Assembly (NCBI RefSeq): GCF_000617845.2
Contig: NZ_DF820425.1
Location: 6,268,741-6,332,740 of the forward strand
Source of the DNA: Bradyrhizobium sp. DOA9
GTDB lineage: Bacteria; Pseudomonadota; Alphaproteobacteria; Rhizobiales; Xanthobacteraceae
Reading direction: 5' to 3'
DNA length: 64,000 nucleotides
The first letter of the stretch is position 1. Each line of letters begins with the position of its first letter. The notes below the pieces were generated by a model. The model did not search any database. It saw nothing but the letters and a program-made list of their open reading frames with translations, and was not told the DNA's origin. The position numbers were made by a program, and so were the translations under genes. Positions 42,657-51,501 of this stretch are shown here, piece by piece.

Positions 42657-44479
42657 GTGTGGACGTAGTCCCCTGGCGCATCGGGCAGGCCAAGGGCGCC
42701 AGCAAGCCCGATCTGCGGGGGATCGCAGAGCGCGCCGGAGCGCGCTGTCAGCCAATTGGTCCATTCCGGCCACCACGAACCCTCAACGCGCGGGGCCAGC
42801 TTCAACCATTCGTCAGCACCGACATAGGGCGCATCAGCAGCCTTGGTCAGCACCTGATAGAAGTGGCCCTCCTCCTGCGGAGGCGCCACGACGCCGGCAT
42901 TGTGACCGCCGCTTGTCAACAGGAACGTCACGTCGGCATCGACCTGATAATGGATCTTGTAGACGGACCGCCAAGGCGCGACGTGATCGGCGAGCGTGCC
43001 GACGACGAACATCGGAGTGTGAATGTCGGATAGCGAGACGCTCCGGCATTCGACGCGATAGCGACCTTCCGCCAGATCGTCGTTCAGGAACAGCTGGCGC
43101 AGATACTCCGAGTGCATGCGATAGGGCAACCGCGTGGCGTCGGCATTCCAGGCCATCAGGTCGCTCGACGGCGAGCCGTCGCCCATCAGATAATCACGCG
43201 AGAGCCGCGACCAGATCAGCTCGTTGGAGCGCAGCAGCTGAAACGCGCCCGCCATCTGTGTCGTATCGAGGTAACCCCGCTGCCACATCATGTCTTCGAG
43301 GAAGGCAACCTGGCTCTCGTTGATGAACAGCGTCAATTCGCCGGCTTCGGTGAAATCGGTTTGCGCGGCGAGCAGCGTGACGGTGCCGAGACGGCTGTCG
43401 CCGTCGCGTGCCATGGCCGCCGCGGCGATAGAGAGCAACGTGCCGCCAAGGCAATAGCCGAGCGCATGGATCTTCCGGTCCGGCACGATCTGGCCGATCG
43501 TGTCCAGCGCGGCCATCACGCCCAGCTTGCGGTAGTCGTCGAAGGCAACATCCCGATCATTCGCATCCGGATTGCGCCAGGAGATCGCAAAGACTGTGAA
43601 GCCCTGAGCGGTCAGGTATTTGACCAGAGAATTCTGCGGCGACAGATCGAGGATGTAGTACTTCATGATCCAGGCCGGCACGATCAGAATCGGCTCCGGC
43701 CGCACCTGCGCAGTCGTCGGATGGTACTGGATCAGCTCGATCAGGCTGTTGCGATAGACGACCTTGCCGGGCGAGGCTGCCACCGTCCTGCCGACGACGA
43801 ACTGATCCTCGGCCGCCGGCTTCGAGCCGGAGAGCAGGCGCATCAGGTCGCTGCACCAGTTTTGCCAGCCGAACACGAAATTCTCGCCGCCGCTCTGGAA
43901 CGCTTTTTCCAGCACCTGCGGATTAGTGGCCGCGAAGTTCGAGGGCGCCAGCATGTCGAGCATCTGGCGCATCGAGAACTCGACGATGGCTTGATTTGCG
44001 TGGGAGGCGCCGCGTATGCCGGTCGTGGCATCGTGCCACCAACGTTCGGTGAGCAGAAACGCCTGCGCAAGCAGATTGAACGGCGCGGCTTCCCATTGCC
44101 GGTCCTTGAAGCGGCGATCCCGCTGCTGCGGCCGAATGACGGACCACGGCTCCTGAAATGTCGCGTGCGCGGCAGCTTCCAGGAATTGGCCGGAATCGCG
44201 GAGGATCTTGCGTGAGAGCTCCATCTGGTGCTGAGGCGCCGCCGCAAGATGCGCGCCCCAATCGAGCCAGGCGAGCGACAAGGCCATTGGCGAGATCCCG
44301 CCCGTGAACCGCGCCAGCGTGGCGTGAAACGCGCGATCGAGCGGATAGGATTCCACTGCTTGCGGGCAATTGCAGTCAGCCGGCGTTCCTGCGACCCTTT
44401 CGGCAGTCTCGGCGGCCGGCCTGGCGGCGGGAGCTTGCAGCGGCGCTTCGGCCCGTGGGAATATCTTCACGACGCTCAT
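42653..44479 (-). CDS. phaC: poly(3-hydroxyalkanoate) synthase, class I
   Basis: This 608-residue enzyme polymerises (R)-3-hydroxyacyl-CoA into storage polyester. The lipase-like box GYCLGG (catalytic Cys near residue 342), the Asp in VGTLADHVAPW and the His in SGGHNAGVV form the triad. The PhaC N-terminal domain (NPQVLEKAF, GGENFVFGWQNW) is complete. The protein is full length for class I. An Fnr box 135 bp upstream serves the divergent CBS gene and might also act here. Placement beside a CHAD protein fits a role in storage under oxygen limitation. Other phaC copies may exist elsewhere. Confidence 0.92.
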   Translation of the reverse strand: MSVVKIFPRAEAPLQAPAARPAAETAERVAGTPADCNCPQAVESYPLDRAFHATLARFTGGISPMALSLAWLDWGAHLAAAPQHQMELSRKILRDSGQFLEAAAHATFQEPWSVIRPQQRDRRFKDRQWEAAPFNLLAQAFLLTERWWHDATTGIRGASHANQAIVEFSMRQMLDMLAPSNFAATNPQVLEKAFQSGGENFVFGWQNWCSDLMRLLSGSKPAAEDQFVVGRTVAASPGKVVYRNSLIELIQYHPTTAQVRPEPILIVPAWIMKYYILDLSPQNSLVKYLTAQGFTVFAISWRNPDANDRDVAFDDYRKLGVMAALDTIGQIVPDRKIHALGYCLGGTLLSIAAAAMARDGDSRLGTVTLLAAQTDFTEAGELTLFINESQVAFLEDMMWQRGYLDTTQMAGAFQLLRSNELIWSRLSRDYLMGDGSPSSDLMAWNADATRLPYRMHSEYLRQLFLNDDLAEGRYRVECRSVSLSDIHTPMFVVGTLADHVAPWRSVYKIHYQVDADVTFLLTSGGHNAGVVAPPQEEGHFYQVLTKAADAPYVGADEWLKLAPRVEGSWWPEWTNWLTARSGALCDPPQIGLAGALGLPDAPGDYVHT

Positions 44480-44607
44480 GGCTGATTGTTCCTGCGGGCT
44501 TCCATTCTATGCCTGCGGCAGGATATGGCGACGCTTCCGCCGCGCGTTGAGCTGCATCAAACCGCTGCGCGGACCACGATCGGTCGATCGGCGCAAGTTT
44601 TGGCCGC

Positions 44608-44621
44608 TTGACCTGGGTCAA
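44608..44621. promoter_or_regulatory. Fnr/FixK box TTGACCTGGGTCAA
   Basis: This perfect palindrome in the phaC/CBS divergent spacer is centred 70 bp upstream of the CBS-BON gene start. Confidence 0.78.
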
Positions 44622-44684
44622 ATCGCACTCCGAGGGATTGACTAGGCTTTGCGCATTGAAGTTGACATGCCAGCGGAGTTGTCC

Positions 44685-45413
44685 ATGCGCGCCCACCAGA
44701 TCATGACCCGGTCGGTCATCTCGGTCACCCCCGACACCAGCATCGTCGAAGCGGCCAACATCATGCTGAAGCGACATGTCAGCGGCCTCACCGTGGTCGA
44801 CAATACCGGCAAGCTGGTCGGCGTGGTGTCGGAGGGAGATTTCATCCGCCGCAGCGAAATCGGCACCGGGCGCAAGCGCGGGCGCTGGCTGCGATTCATC
44901 CTTGGTCCGGACAAATCCGCCAGCGACTTCGTCCACGAGCACGGCCGCAAGGTTTCGGAAGTGATGACCGACTCGCCCGTGACCATCACGGAGGATACCG
45001 CGCTCGCGGAGATCGTCGATCTCATGGAGCGGAACAACGTCAAGCGGCTGCCGGTCGTGCGCGGCGACAAGGTCGTCGGGATCGTGTCCCGCGCCAATCT
45101 GTTGCAGGCGGTTGCGGAGCTCGCCCGCAACGTGCCGGATCCGACCGCCGATGACGACCACATTCGCAGCCGCATCATCGAGACCATGGAGAGGAACGAT
45201 TGGTGCCCGTTCGGGCTGAATGTCATCGTGCGCGACGGTATCGTTCATCTCAGCGGCGTCATCACCGAAGAGCGCGCACGGCAGGCCGCAATCGTCGTCG
45301 CGGAGAACGTCGAGGGCGTGAAGAAGGTGCACGACCATCTGTGCTGGGTCGACACCATATCCGGCGTCTATCTGAACTCGCCCGAAGACGACGAACTCGC
45401 CAAAGCGAGCTGA
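44685..45413 (+). CDS. CBS-pair and BON domain protein
   Basis: The 242-residue protein has two CBS motifs (residues 5-60: IMTRSVISVTPDTSIVEAANIML; and 90-150: VMTDSPVTITEDTALAEIVDLM) separated by a 30-residue insert. A BON domain follows at about 168-225 (NVIVRDGIVHLSGVITEERARQAA). CBS pairs bind adenine nucleotides and BON domains often contact membranes, so it may sense energy state. GGAG lies 6 bases before the ATG used; two earlier in-frame starts are weaker. The upstream Fnr box suggests low-oxygen expression. Confidence 0.88.
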   Translation: MRAHQIMTRSVISVTPDTSIVEAANIMLKRHVSGLTVVDNTGKLVGVVSEGDFIRRSEIGTGRKRGRWLRFILGPDKSASDFVHEHGRKVSEVMTDSPVTITEDTALAEIVDLMERNNVKRLPVVRGDKVVGIVSRANLLQAVAELARNVPDPTADDDHIRSRIIETMERNDWCPFGLNVIVRDGIVHLSGVITEERARQAAIVVAENVEGVKKVHDHLCWVDTISGVYLNSPEDDELAKAS

Positions 45414-45439
45414 TCAAGAGAGGCTGATCGCCGCAGGGT

Positions 45440-45904
45440 TCAGCTCGGAATGACGGCGGTCGCTTCGATCTCGACGCGCGCCGCCTTCTCGACGAGACGA
45501 ACGACCTGAACCAGGGCCATCGCAGGATAGTGCGTTCCAAAGACGTCGCGGTAGATCTTGCCGAGCTCCTTCAGATTGGCCAGGTACTCGTCCATATCGA
45601 CGACGTACCAGGTCAGCCGCACGAGGTGCTCTGGCCGGGCCCCGGCCTCGGCCAGGATCGCGGCGATGTTGCCGAGGGTCTGTCGCACCTGCGCGACGAA
45701 GCCGTCCGCGAGACGCTCCTCTGCGTCCCAGCCGATCACCCCGCCGGTGACGACAATGCGTCCCTCGGCAGCGATGCCGTTGGCATAGCCCTTCGGCAGC
45801 GGCCAGCCCGACGGCTGCAGGATCTGCGCCTTGATGCGCGTTCCATCCTCGGCTGCGGTCGGCAGCACCGCAAGCTGCGGGCCTTTCGGCGTCGTCACTG
45901 ACAA
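45440..45904 (-). CDS. RidA/YjgF-family enamine-imine deaminase-like protein
   Basis: This 154-residue protein has the RidA core (GRIVVTGGVIGWDAEERL, RQTLGNIAAILAEAGARPEHLVRLTWYVVD, PAMALVQVVRLVEKAARVEIEATAV) with the usual Arg in the active pocket region. RidA proteins hydrolyse reactive enamines or imines. The start is a TTG with AGGA upstream. It is 15 bp downstream of the 2-aminobenzoate-CoA-ligase-like gene, which suggests it deals with the amino or imino products of that pathway. The N-terminal 25 residues are longer than in typical RidA. Confidence 0.87.
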   Translation of the reverse strand: MSVTTPKGPQLAVLPTAAEDGTRIKAQILQPSGWPLPKGYANGIAAEGRIVVTGGVIGWDAEERLADGFVAQVRQTLGNIAAILAEAGARPEHLVRLTWYVVDMDEYLANLKELGKIYRDVFGTHYPAMALVQVVRLVEKAARVEIEATAVIPS

Positions 45905-45919
45905 TTTTCTATCCTTCTC

Positions 45920-47611
45920 TCATTCCGCGGCGACGCCTGAGGACGTCACTGCGGCCTGCGCCAGCTGGCGCAGGGCAAAGCGCTTCAGCTTGCCGGTCTC
46001 GGTCTTCGGCAATTGCGCGACGAACTCGATCGCGCGCGGATATTTGTACGGCGCGATCTCGCGTTTGACATGCTCCTGCAACTCGGCCACCAGCTGAGCG
46101 TCAGGCGTCACGCCGGGCGCGGCAATGACATAGGCCTTGACGATCATGCCGCGCGCCTCGTCGGGCGCACCGACCACACCGCATTCGGCGACCGCCGGAT
46201 GCGTGAGCAGCGCCGCTTCGACATCGGTCCCCGCGATGTTGTATCCGGCCGACACGATCATGTCGTCCGAGCGCGACTGGTACCAGAAATAGCCATCGCT
46301 ATCCATCAAATAGGTGTCGCCGGTGATGTTCCAGCCGTTCTGGACGTATTTCCGCTGCCGCTCGTCGGCCAGATAGCGGCAGCCAGTCGGCCCGCGCACG
46401 GCGAGACGTCCCATCGTTCCGGACGGCACGTCGCGGCCCTCATCATCGACGATCTTGGCTTCATAGCCCGGCACGGGCTTGCCGGTGGCGCCGGGGCGGA
46501 TCTCGTCCTCGGTCGCGCTGATGAAGATGTGCAGCATCTCGGTCGAACCAATGCCGTCCATCAGCTTGATTCCGGTCGCCTTGAGCCAGGCATCGAATGT
46601 GGGCTTGGGAAGGGTCTCGCCCGCGGAGACGCATTTGCGGAGGGAAGAAATGTCGCGGCCTGCGAGCTTGCCGAGCATGGCGCGGTATGCGGTCGGCGCC
46701 GTGAAGCACACCGTGATCCTGTACTGCTCGATCGCATTCAGAATGTCGTCCGGCGTCGTCTTCTCCAGCACGACGAAGGAGGCGCCGATATGCATCGGAA
46801 ACAGCACGCCGCCGAAGCCGAAGGTGAAGGCGAGCGGGGCCGAGCCGATGAAGCGATCCTTTTGCTCGGCGCGCAGAATGTTTCGCGCATAGCCGTCACA
46901 GACCGCGAGCATGTCGCGGTGGAAATGCATGGTGCCCTTGGGATCGCCGGTCGTGCCCGAGGTGAAGGCGATCAGGCAGATATCGTCGGCGGCGGTATCG
47001 ACGGCCTCGAACTCCGGGCTGGCATCGGCGATCAGCGCTTCGAGCGAATCCGGAGCGCCATTGCCCCAATAGACCACGTGTTTGAGGCCGGGCGCCGCAG
47101 CTTTCGCCTTCTCCATCTCGTCGGCGAGCTTTCCGTCGCACAGTGCCAGCGTGATCTCCGCCTTCTGGATCGGATAGGACAGCTCCTTGGCGCGCAGCAA
47201 CGGCATCGTCGCGACGCAAATCCCGCCGGCCTTGATCACCGCGAGATAGGTTGCAACCATCATCGGGTTGTTGGCCGAGCGCAGCAGCACGCGCCCGCCG
47301 GTGACGAGGCCGAGCTTGCCAACCAGTACATTGGCGATGCGGTTCACCAGCACCTGCAGCTCGCGATAGGTGTAGCTCACGGCTGGGCTGATGACGCACG
47401 GGGCATCGCCCTGGCCCTGCTCGACCCAGCGATCGAGGAAATAACCGACGCAGTTCAGTCGCGATGGATAGTGCAGCTCCGGCCGCGTGAAGATGAATTC
47501 AGGCCAGAGCTCGCGCGGCGGCAGATGTTGCCGCGCGAACGTATCGACATGGGCCGTCGCGGCACTGCCGTCAGATGAACCCGTCTCTTGAATCTTGGCG
47601 GCGTTGGCCAT
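45920..47611 (-). CDS. 2-aminobenzoate-CoA ligase-like AMP-forming enzyme
   Basis: The 563-residue ligase has the ANL core motifs: TSGTTGDPKG near 218, GIGSTEMLHIF near 345, and ITGDTYLMDSDGYFWYQSRSDDMI near 425. The C-terminal Lys lies in KTETGKLKRF. Its N-terminus (HLPPRELWPEF, ELHYPSRLNCVGYFLD) and PAVSYTYRELQ resemble benzoate- and 2-aminobenzoate-CoA ligases. The neighbouring monooxygenase/reductase fusion favours 2-aminobenzoate (anthranilate) as substrate. An operator-like palindrome lies 51-70 bp upstream. Benzoate or hydroxybenzoate remain possible. Confidence 0.8.
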   Translation of the reverse strand: MANAAKIQETGSSDGSAATAHVDTFARQHLPPRELWPEFIFTRPELHYPSRLNCVGYFLDRWVEQGQGDAPCVISPAVSYTYRELQVLVNRIANVLVGKLGLVTGGRVLLRSANNPMMVATYLAVIKAGGICVATMPLLRAKELSYPIQKAEITLALCDGKLADEMEKAKAAAPGLKHVVYWGNGAPDSLEALIADASPEFEAVDTAADDICLIAFTSGTTGDPKGTMHFHRDMLAVCDGYARNILRAEQKDRFIGSAPLAFTFGFGGVLFPMHIGASFVVLEKTTPDDILNAIEQYRITVCFTAPTAYRAMLGKLAGRDISSLRKCVSAGETLPKPTFDAWLKATGIKLMDGIGSTEMLHIFISATEDEIRPGATGKPVPGYEAKIVDDEGRDVPSGTMGRLAVRGPTGCRYLADERQRKYVQNGWNITGDTYLMDSDGYFWYQSRSDDMIVSAGYNIAGTDVEAALLTHPAVAECGVVGAPDEARGMIVKAYVIAAPGVTPDAQLVAELQEHVKREIAPYKYPRAIEFVAQLPKTETGKLKRFALRQLAQAAVTSSGVAAE

Positions 47612-47661
47612 CGCACGCTCCTTTCAGCATGGATTGCACCCGGCAGCACGATCTGGAAATC

Positions 47662-47681
47662 ATTTTAGGCTTAAAACAATT
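47662..47681. promoter_or_regulatory. candidate MarR operator 1 (TTTTAGGCTTAAAA)
   Basis: This AT-rich palindromic site lies 51-70 bp upstream of the CoA-ligase start. The 14-mer core is identical to the complement of the site at 53887-53905. Confidence 0.6.
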
Positions 47682-47759
47682 CGGCGCAATAGGGGATTTT
47701 GGGCATCCCGTGCTTTTTCATGCGGCAAAGGGACGGGCGACTTGTCGCGCCCCGCGCGG

Positions 47760-48251
47760 CTATGGCCGGCGGCGGGCGGCCGATTTCTGCGCAGACGCCT
47801 TGGTCTTGGCGAGGAGGCGCATCAATTCCCGCACGTCCTTCGGCGAAAGGTCGGCGAAAAGATCTGCGATCCAGGTCTCATGCTCGGCGGCCATCCTGCG
47901 GAACTCGGCACGCCCGAGCTTGGTTAGCCGGATCACCTGGACGCGGCGGTCGGTCTCCGAGGTCCGCCGGTCGAGATGGCCCGATTCCACCAGGCGCTCC
48001 ACGAGCCCGGTCACATTGCCGTTCGACACCATCATGCGCTTGGAGACATCGGACAAGGTCATGCCGTCAGGCGCCTTGTCGAGCTGCGCCATCAGGTCGA
48101 AGCGCGGCAACGTGACGTCGAACCGCTGCCGCAGCCGGCCGCGCACCTCGCCCTCGATCAGCGTGGTGCAGGTCAAGAGTCGCAGCCACAGCCGAAGCTC
48201 TTCGGCATGGTCCTCGGGTGTTTCGACGGCCTTGGTCTCGGAATCGAGCAT
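47760..48251 (-). CDS. MarR-family transcriptional regulator
   Basis: The 163-residue regulator has the MarR winged helix (TLPRFDLMAQLDKAPDGMTLSDVSKRM, SNGNVTGLVERLVESGHLDR, TDRRVQVIRLTKLGRAEF). MarR proteins often repress aromatic catabolism and release DNA on binding the aromatic acid or its CoA ester. It is encoded between the ligase and the ABC binding-protein gene and has an operator-like site upstream of itself. The start MLDSETK is used; an ATG nine codons upstream is possible, and neither has a strong ribosome site. Confidence 0.9.
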   Translation of the reverse strand: MLDSETKAVETPEDHAEELRLWLRLLTCTTLIEGEVRGRLRQRFDVTLPRFDLMAQLDKAPDGMTLSDVSKRMMVSNGNVTGLVERLVESGHLDRRTSETDRRVQVIRLTKLGRAEFRRMAAEHETWIADLFADLSPKDVRELMRLLAKTKASAQKSAARRRP

Positions 48252-48302
48252 GTTGATGCAGTCACTCACGGCCGGCATTGGCGCCGGCGCGCATTCCCCA
48301 AC

Positions 48303-48319
48303 ATTTTGAGCTTCAAATA
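48303..48319. promoter_or_regulatory. candidate MarR operator 2 (TTTTGAGCTTCAAA)
   Basis: This site lies 52-68 bp upstream of the MarR gene start, so it probably mediates autoregulation. Confidence 0.5.
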
Positions 48320-48371
48320 AATCCGCGCCGGCTGCAAGTCCAAAGCTGCAACAATCGACCGCACGCCGATT

Positions 48372-48390
48372 TCTTTAGGCTTCAAATAAT
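48372..48390. promoter_or_regulatory. candidate MarR operator 3 (CTTTAGGCTTCAAA)
   Basis: This site is 53 bp from site 2 and 140 bp upstream of the ABC binding-protein gene in the other direction. It likely covers that promoter. Confidence 0.55.
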
Positions 48391-48529
48391 TGGCGCGCCG
48401 CTTGCATGCACCTCTGCTCGCAGGATGCGACGCCTCGCGCTCGGCTTGCCGCGGCGGCCGTCATCGGCATAAGCTTTGGATTGGAGTACGTGGCTTGCGG
48501 CGCAAGCCAATCGTCACGAGGGACAGATC

Positions 48530-49705
48530 ATGAAGACGCAAATGACTTTGGCCGCAGCCACGATGCTGCTCGGTACCGTGGTGACCCCTGCCCTCGCCCA
48601 GGAGAAAATCAAGCTCGGTGTGATCGTGACCCTGTCGGGACCCGCCGCGGCGCTGGGCCAGCAGGTACGCGACGGCTTTGCGCTCGCGGTGAAGGATCTC
48701 GGCAGCAAGATGGGCGGCCGCGACGTCGAGGTCGTCGTCGTCGACGACGAGCTGAAGCCGGATGCAGCGGTGACCAAGGTGAAGGGCCTTCTGGAGCGTG
48801 AGAAGGTCGACTTCGTGGTCGGGCCGATCTTCTCCAACATCCTCCAGGCCATCCACCGGCCCATCACGGAATCGAAGACCTTCCTGATCAGCCCCAATGC
48901 CGGCCCGTCGACCTTTGCCGGCAAGGACTGCAACCCGTTCTTCTATGTGACGTCCTATCAGAACGACCAAGTGCACGAGATCCTGGGCAAGGTCGCGCAG
49001 GATCGCGGCTACAAGCGCATGTACCTGATGGTGCCGAACTATCAGGCCGGCAAGGATTCGGTGGCGGGCTTCAAGCTCGACTACAAGGGCGAGATCGTCG
49101 AGGAATCCTACATGCCGCTGAACACGCTGGACTTCCAGCCGGAGCTCTCCAAGATTTCCTCGCAGAAGCCCGATGCGCTTTTCACGTTCATGCCGGGCGG
49201 CCTCGGCGTCAATCTCGTCAAGCAGTACCGGCAGGCCGGGCTCGCCGACAGCATTCCGGTGCTCTCGGCCTTCACCGTGGATGAATCGACCCTGCCGGCG
49301 CAGCAGGATGCGGCGGTCGGCATGTTCGGCGGCGCGAACTGGGCGCCCAACCTCGACAATCCCCAGAACAAGAAGTTCGTCGCGTCCTATGAGGCCGCCT
49401 ACAACGTCGTGCCGGGCACCTACGCCTTCCAGGCCTATGACGCCGCGATGCTGATCGACAGCGCGGTCAAGGCGGTGAAGGGCGACCTGACGAACAAGGA
49501 TGCCGTTCGCGCAGCGCTCAAGAAAGCCGACTTCACCTCGCTGCGCGGCGCCTTCAAGTTCAACACCAACGGTTATCCGATTCAGGATTTCTACTTGACC
49601 AAGGTCGCCAAGCGTCCGGACGGCAAGTTCCAGACCGAGATCGTCCAAAAGGTGTTCGAGAACTACGGCGACCGCTATGCCAAGGACTGCAAGGCGGCGA
49701 ACTAA
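48530..49705 (+). CDS. branched-chain-type ABC transporter substrate-binding protein
   Basis: This 391-residue periplasmic receptor has a signal peptide (residues 1-21, TPALAQ) and the type I binding fold of the LivJ family (IKLGVIVTLSGPAAALGQQVRDGF, VDFVVGPIFSNILQAI, YKRMYLMVPNYQAGKDSV). Related receptors beside aromatic pathways bind benzoate-type acids. The operator-like site upstream and gene context suggest an aromatic acid. Matching permease and ATPase genes are not adjacent, since the permeases at the right edge are of a different family. GAGGGACAG precedes the start. Confidence 0.88.
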   Translation: MKTQMTLAAATMLLGTVVTPALAQEKIKLGVIVTLSGPAAALGQQVRDGFALAVKDLGSKMGGRDVEVVVVDDELKPDAAVTKVKGLLEREKVDFVVGPIFSNILQAIHRPITESKTFLISPNAGPSTFAGKDCNPFFYVTSYQNDQVHEILGKVAQDRGYKRMYLMVPNYQAGKDSVAGFKLDYKGEIVEESYMPLNTLDFQPELSKISSQKPDALFTFMPGGLGVNLVKQYRQAGLADSIPVLSAFTVDESTLPAQQDAAVGMFGGANWAPNLDNPQNKKFVASYEAAYNVVPGTYAFQAYDAAMLIDSAVKAVKGDLTNKDAVRAALKKADFTSLRGAFKFNTNGYPIQDFYLTKVAKRPDGKFQTEIVQKVFENYGDRYAKDCKAAN

Positions 49706-49734
49706 GCTGCGTATCGCGTGACGGGAGGACTGCA

Positions 49735-50190
49735 ATGAAGAGCGAAATCACCGGCATCACCCGGGCCAATGAGGGCATCCAGGGCATTTCCTGGAACATC
49801 CTCGGCCAGACTTATGTGCCGAAGAGCTACGCCGAGCACAGCTTCTCCTGGCACGCGACACTGCCTCCGGGCACGTTCGTGCCGCCGCATATTCACCCCG
49901 ACCAGGATGAGTATCTCTACATGCTGGAGGGCAAGCTCGACTTCATGCTCGGCAATTCCGAGTCGCAGGCAAGCGCAGGCGATCTGATACGCCTCGGCAT
50001 GGGCGTGCCGCACGGCATCTTCAACAAGTCGGAGCAGACCGCCAAGGTGCTGTTCTGGGTGTCGCCCAGCCGCAAGCTGTTCGATCTGTTCTGGGGCCTT
50101 CACAACATGAAGGAGCAGAAACCCGAGGATGTCGTGGCCATGGCCGCCGAGTTCAACATCCACTTCCTGCCGCCGCCGCCCGGCGGCTAG
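49735..50190 (+). CDS. cupin-domain protein
   Basis: The 151-residue protein is a single cupin barrel with metal-type motif 1, PPHIHPDQDEYLYMLEGKLDFMLG, and motif 2, LIRLGMGVPHGIFN. The HxH...E...H set is present, so a metal site is likely. It could be a small dioxygenase, an isomerase or a ligand sensor. It follows the binding-protein gene by 29 bp with a strong GGGAGGA ribosome site, and the two are likely cotranscribed. The function is not known. Confidence 0.8.
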   Translation: MKSEITGITRANEGIQGISWNILGQTYVPKSYAEHSFSWHATLPPGTFVPPHIHPDQDEYLYMLEGKLDFMLGNSESQASAGDLIRLGMGVPHGIFNKSEQTAKVLFWVSPSRKLFDLFWGLHNMKEQKPEDVVAMAAEFNIHFLPPPPGG

Positions 50191-50199
50191 CAGCAAGCG

Positions 50200-51450
50200 T
50201 CAGGCGCGCACCGCCGCGAGTCCCGGCACCGCGGCGAAGCCCGCCTTGGTGGCATAGCCGCGCACGATGGCCTCGCGCTGGGAATAGCTCAGGACGTTGT
50301 CGACATTGTCGAAACCGTCGGGTGCGAGCTGCTCGACGGCGTCGATGACGCCCTCGGGCCCGCCGCGCCGGTTGGAGCGGACGATCTCGGCCGTCATCGG
50401 CAGACGCTTCTTCTCGTACTCGAGCAAGGCCTGACGCGGGTGCTCGGCGCGCACGAGCGCATCCGCAAGGCAGCGTGCGTCGAGAATGGCCTGCGAGGCG
50501 CCGTTCGACCCCACCGGATACATCGGATGCGCGGCGTCGCCGAGCAGCGTGACCCTGCCCGAAGACCAATAGGGCAAGGGATCGCGATCGCAGGTCGGAT
50601 ATTCGTAGAATTCGGGCGTTGCCGAGATCAGGCTCTTCACGTCGATATAGGGCACGGAGAAGCGCGCCACGTGCGGCATCAGCTCGTCGCGGCGGCCCGG
50701 CCGCGACCAGTCTTCCTTCCGCGGCGGCGGCGCATTGCCCTCGCCCACCTTCACCAGCACCGCCCAATTGGTCAGGCGGCTCGCCGGGCTCGATCCTTCC
50801 GCGATGGGATAGATCACCACCTTGGCATTGAGGCCGCCGGCCACGATCATCGACTTTCCGGTGAGGAACAGCGGCCAGTCGCGCGCACCGCGCCACAGCA
50901 TGAGGCCGTTCCAGCACGGCGGCCCTTCGTTCGGGAACAGCGTCTCGCGGACGCGCGAGTGAATGCCGTCGGCGCCGATCAGGATATCGCCGCGCGCAGT
51001 GTGGACATGGGCGCCGGAGCGATCGAAGAAGTAGGCGGTGACGCCGCCCTCGTCCTGCGTGAACGCGCCGAGCCGGCAGCCGGTGTGAATTGCGTCCGGC
51101 CCGAGCCGTTCCACGACGGCGCGATGGATGACGCCCTGAAGGCGACCGCGATGGATCGAGAATTGCGGCACGTCGTGGCCGGCGTCGATGCCACGGGCTT
51201 CGCGCCAGACCTCCTGGCCATGGCGGTTGAGATAGTAGAGCTGGTCGGTGCGGACAGCGACGTCGTCGAGCCGCTGAAGCAGGCCGAGGCCGGCCAGCTC
51301 CCGCATCGCGTGCGGCAGCGTGTTGATGCCGACGCCGAGCTCGCGAATGGTGTCGGCCTGCTCGAAGATCTCGCAATCCAGGCCGCGCGAGCGGAACATC
51401 AAAGCCGTCGTGAGACCACCGATACCGCCACCGACGATAATCGCCTTCAT
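50200..51450 (-). CDS. FAD-dependent aromatic monooxygenase (salicylate hydroxylase/PhzS-like)
   Basis: This 416-residue flavoprotein has the N-terminal FAD motif GGGIGGLTTAL, the GADGIHSRVRE motif near 160 and the second FAD motif LLGDAAHPMYPVGSNGASQA near 302. Group A monooxygenases of this type hydroxylate aromatic rings with NAD(P)H and oxygen. It is encoded 51 bp downstream of the aminobenzoyl-CoA monooxygenase fusion on the same strand. A possible role is hydroxylation of a free aromatic acid feeding the pathway, but the substrate is unproven. Confidence 0.87.
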   Translation of the reverse strand: MKAIIVGGGIGGLTTALMFRSRGLDCEIFEQADTIRELGVGINTLPHAMRELAGLGLLQRLDDVAVRTDQLYYLNRHGQEVWREARGIDAGHDVPQFSIHRGRLQGVIHRAVVERLGPDAIHTGCRLGAFTQDEGGVTAYFFDRSGAHVHTARGDILIGADGIHSRVRETLFPNEGPPCWNGLMLWRGARDWPLFLTGKSMIVAGGLNAKVVIYPIAEGSSPASRLTNWAVLVKVGEGNAPPPRKEDWSRPGRRDELMPHVARFSVPYIDVKSLISATPEFYEYPTCDRDPLPYWSSGRVTLLGDAAHPMYPVGSNGASQAILDARCLADALVRAEHPRQALLEYEKKRLPMTAEIVRSNRRGGPEGVIDAVEQLAPDGFDNVDNVLSYSQREAIVRGYATKAGFAAVPGLAAVRA

Positions 51451-51501
51451 CGCCCTAACTCCACTCGAAACACAGGCAATGGGTTAACGTCGCACGGGCG
51501 G

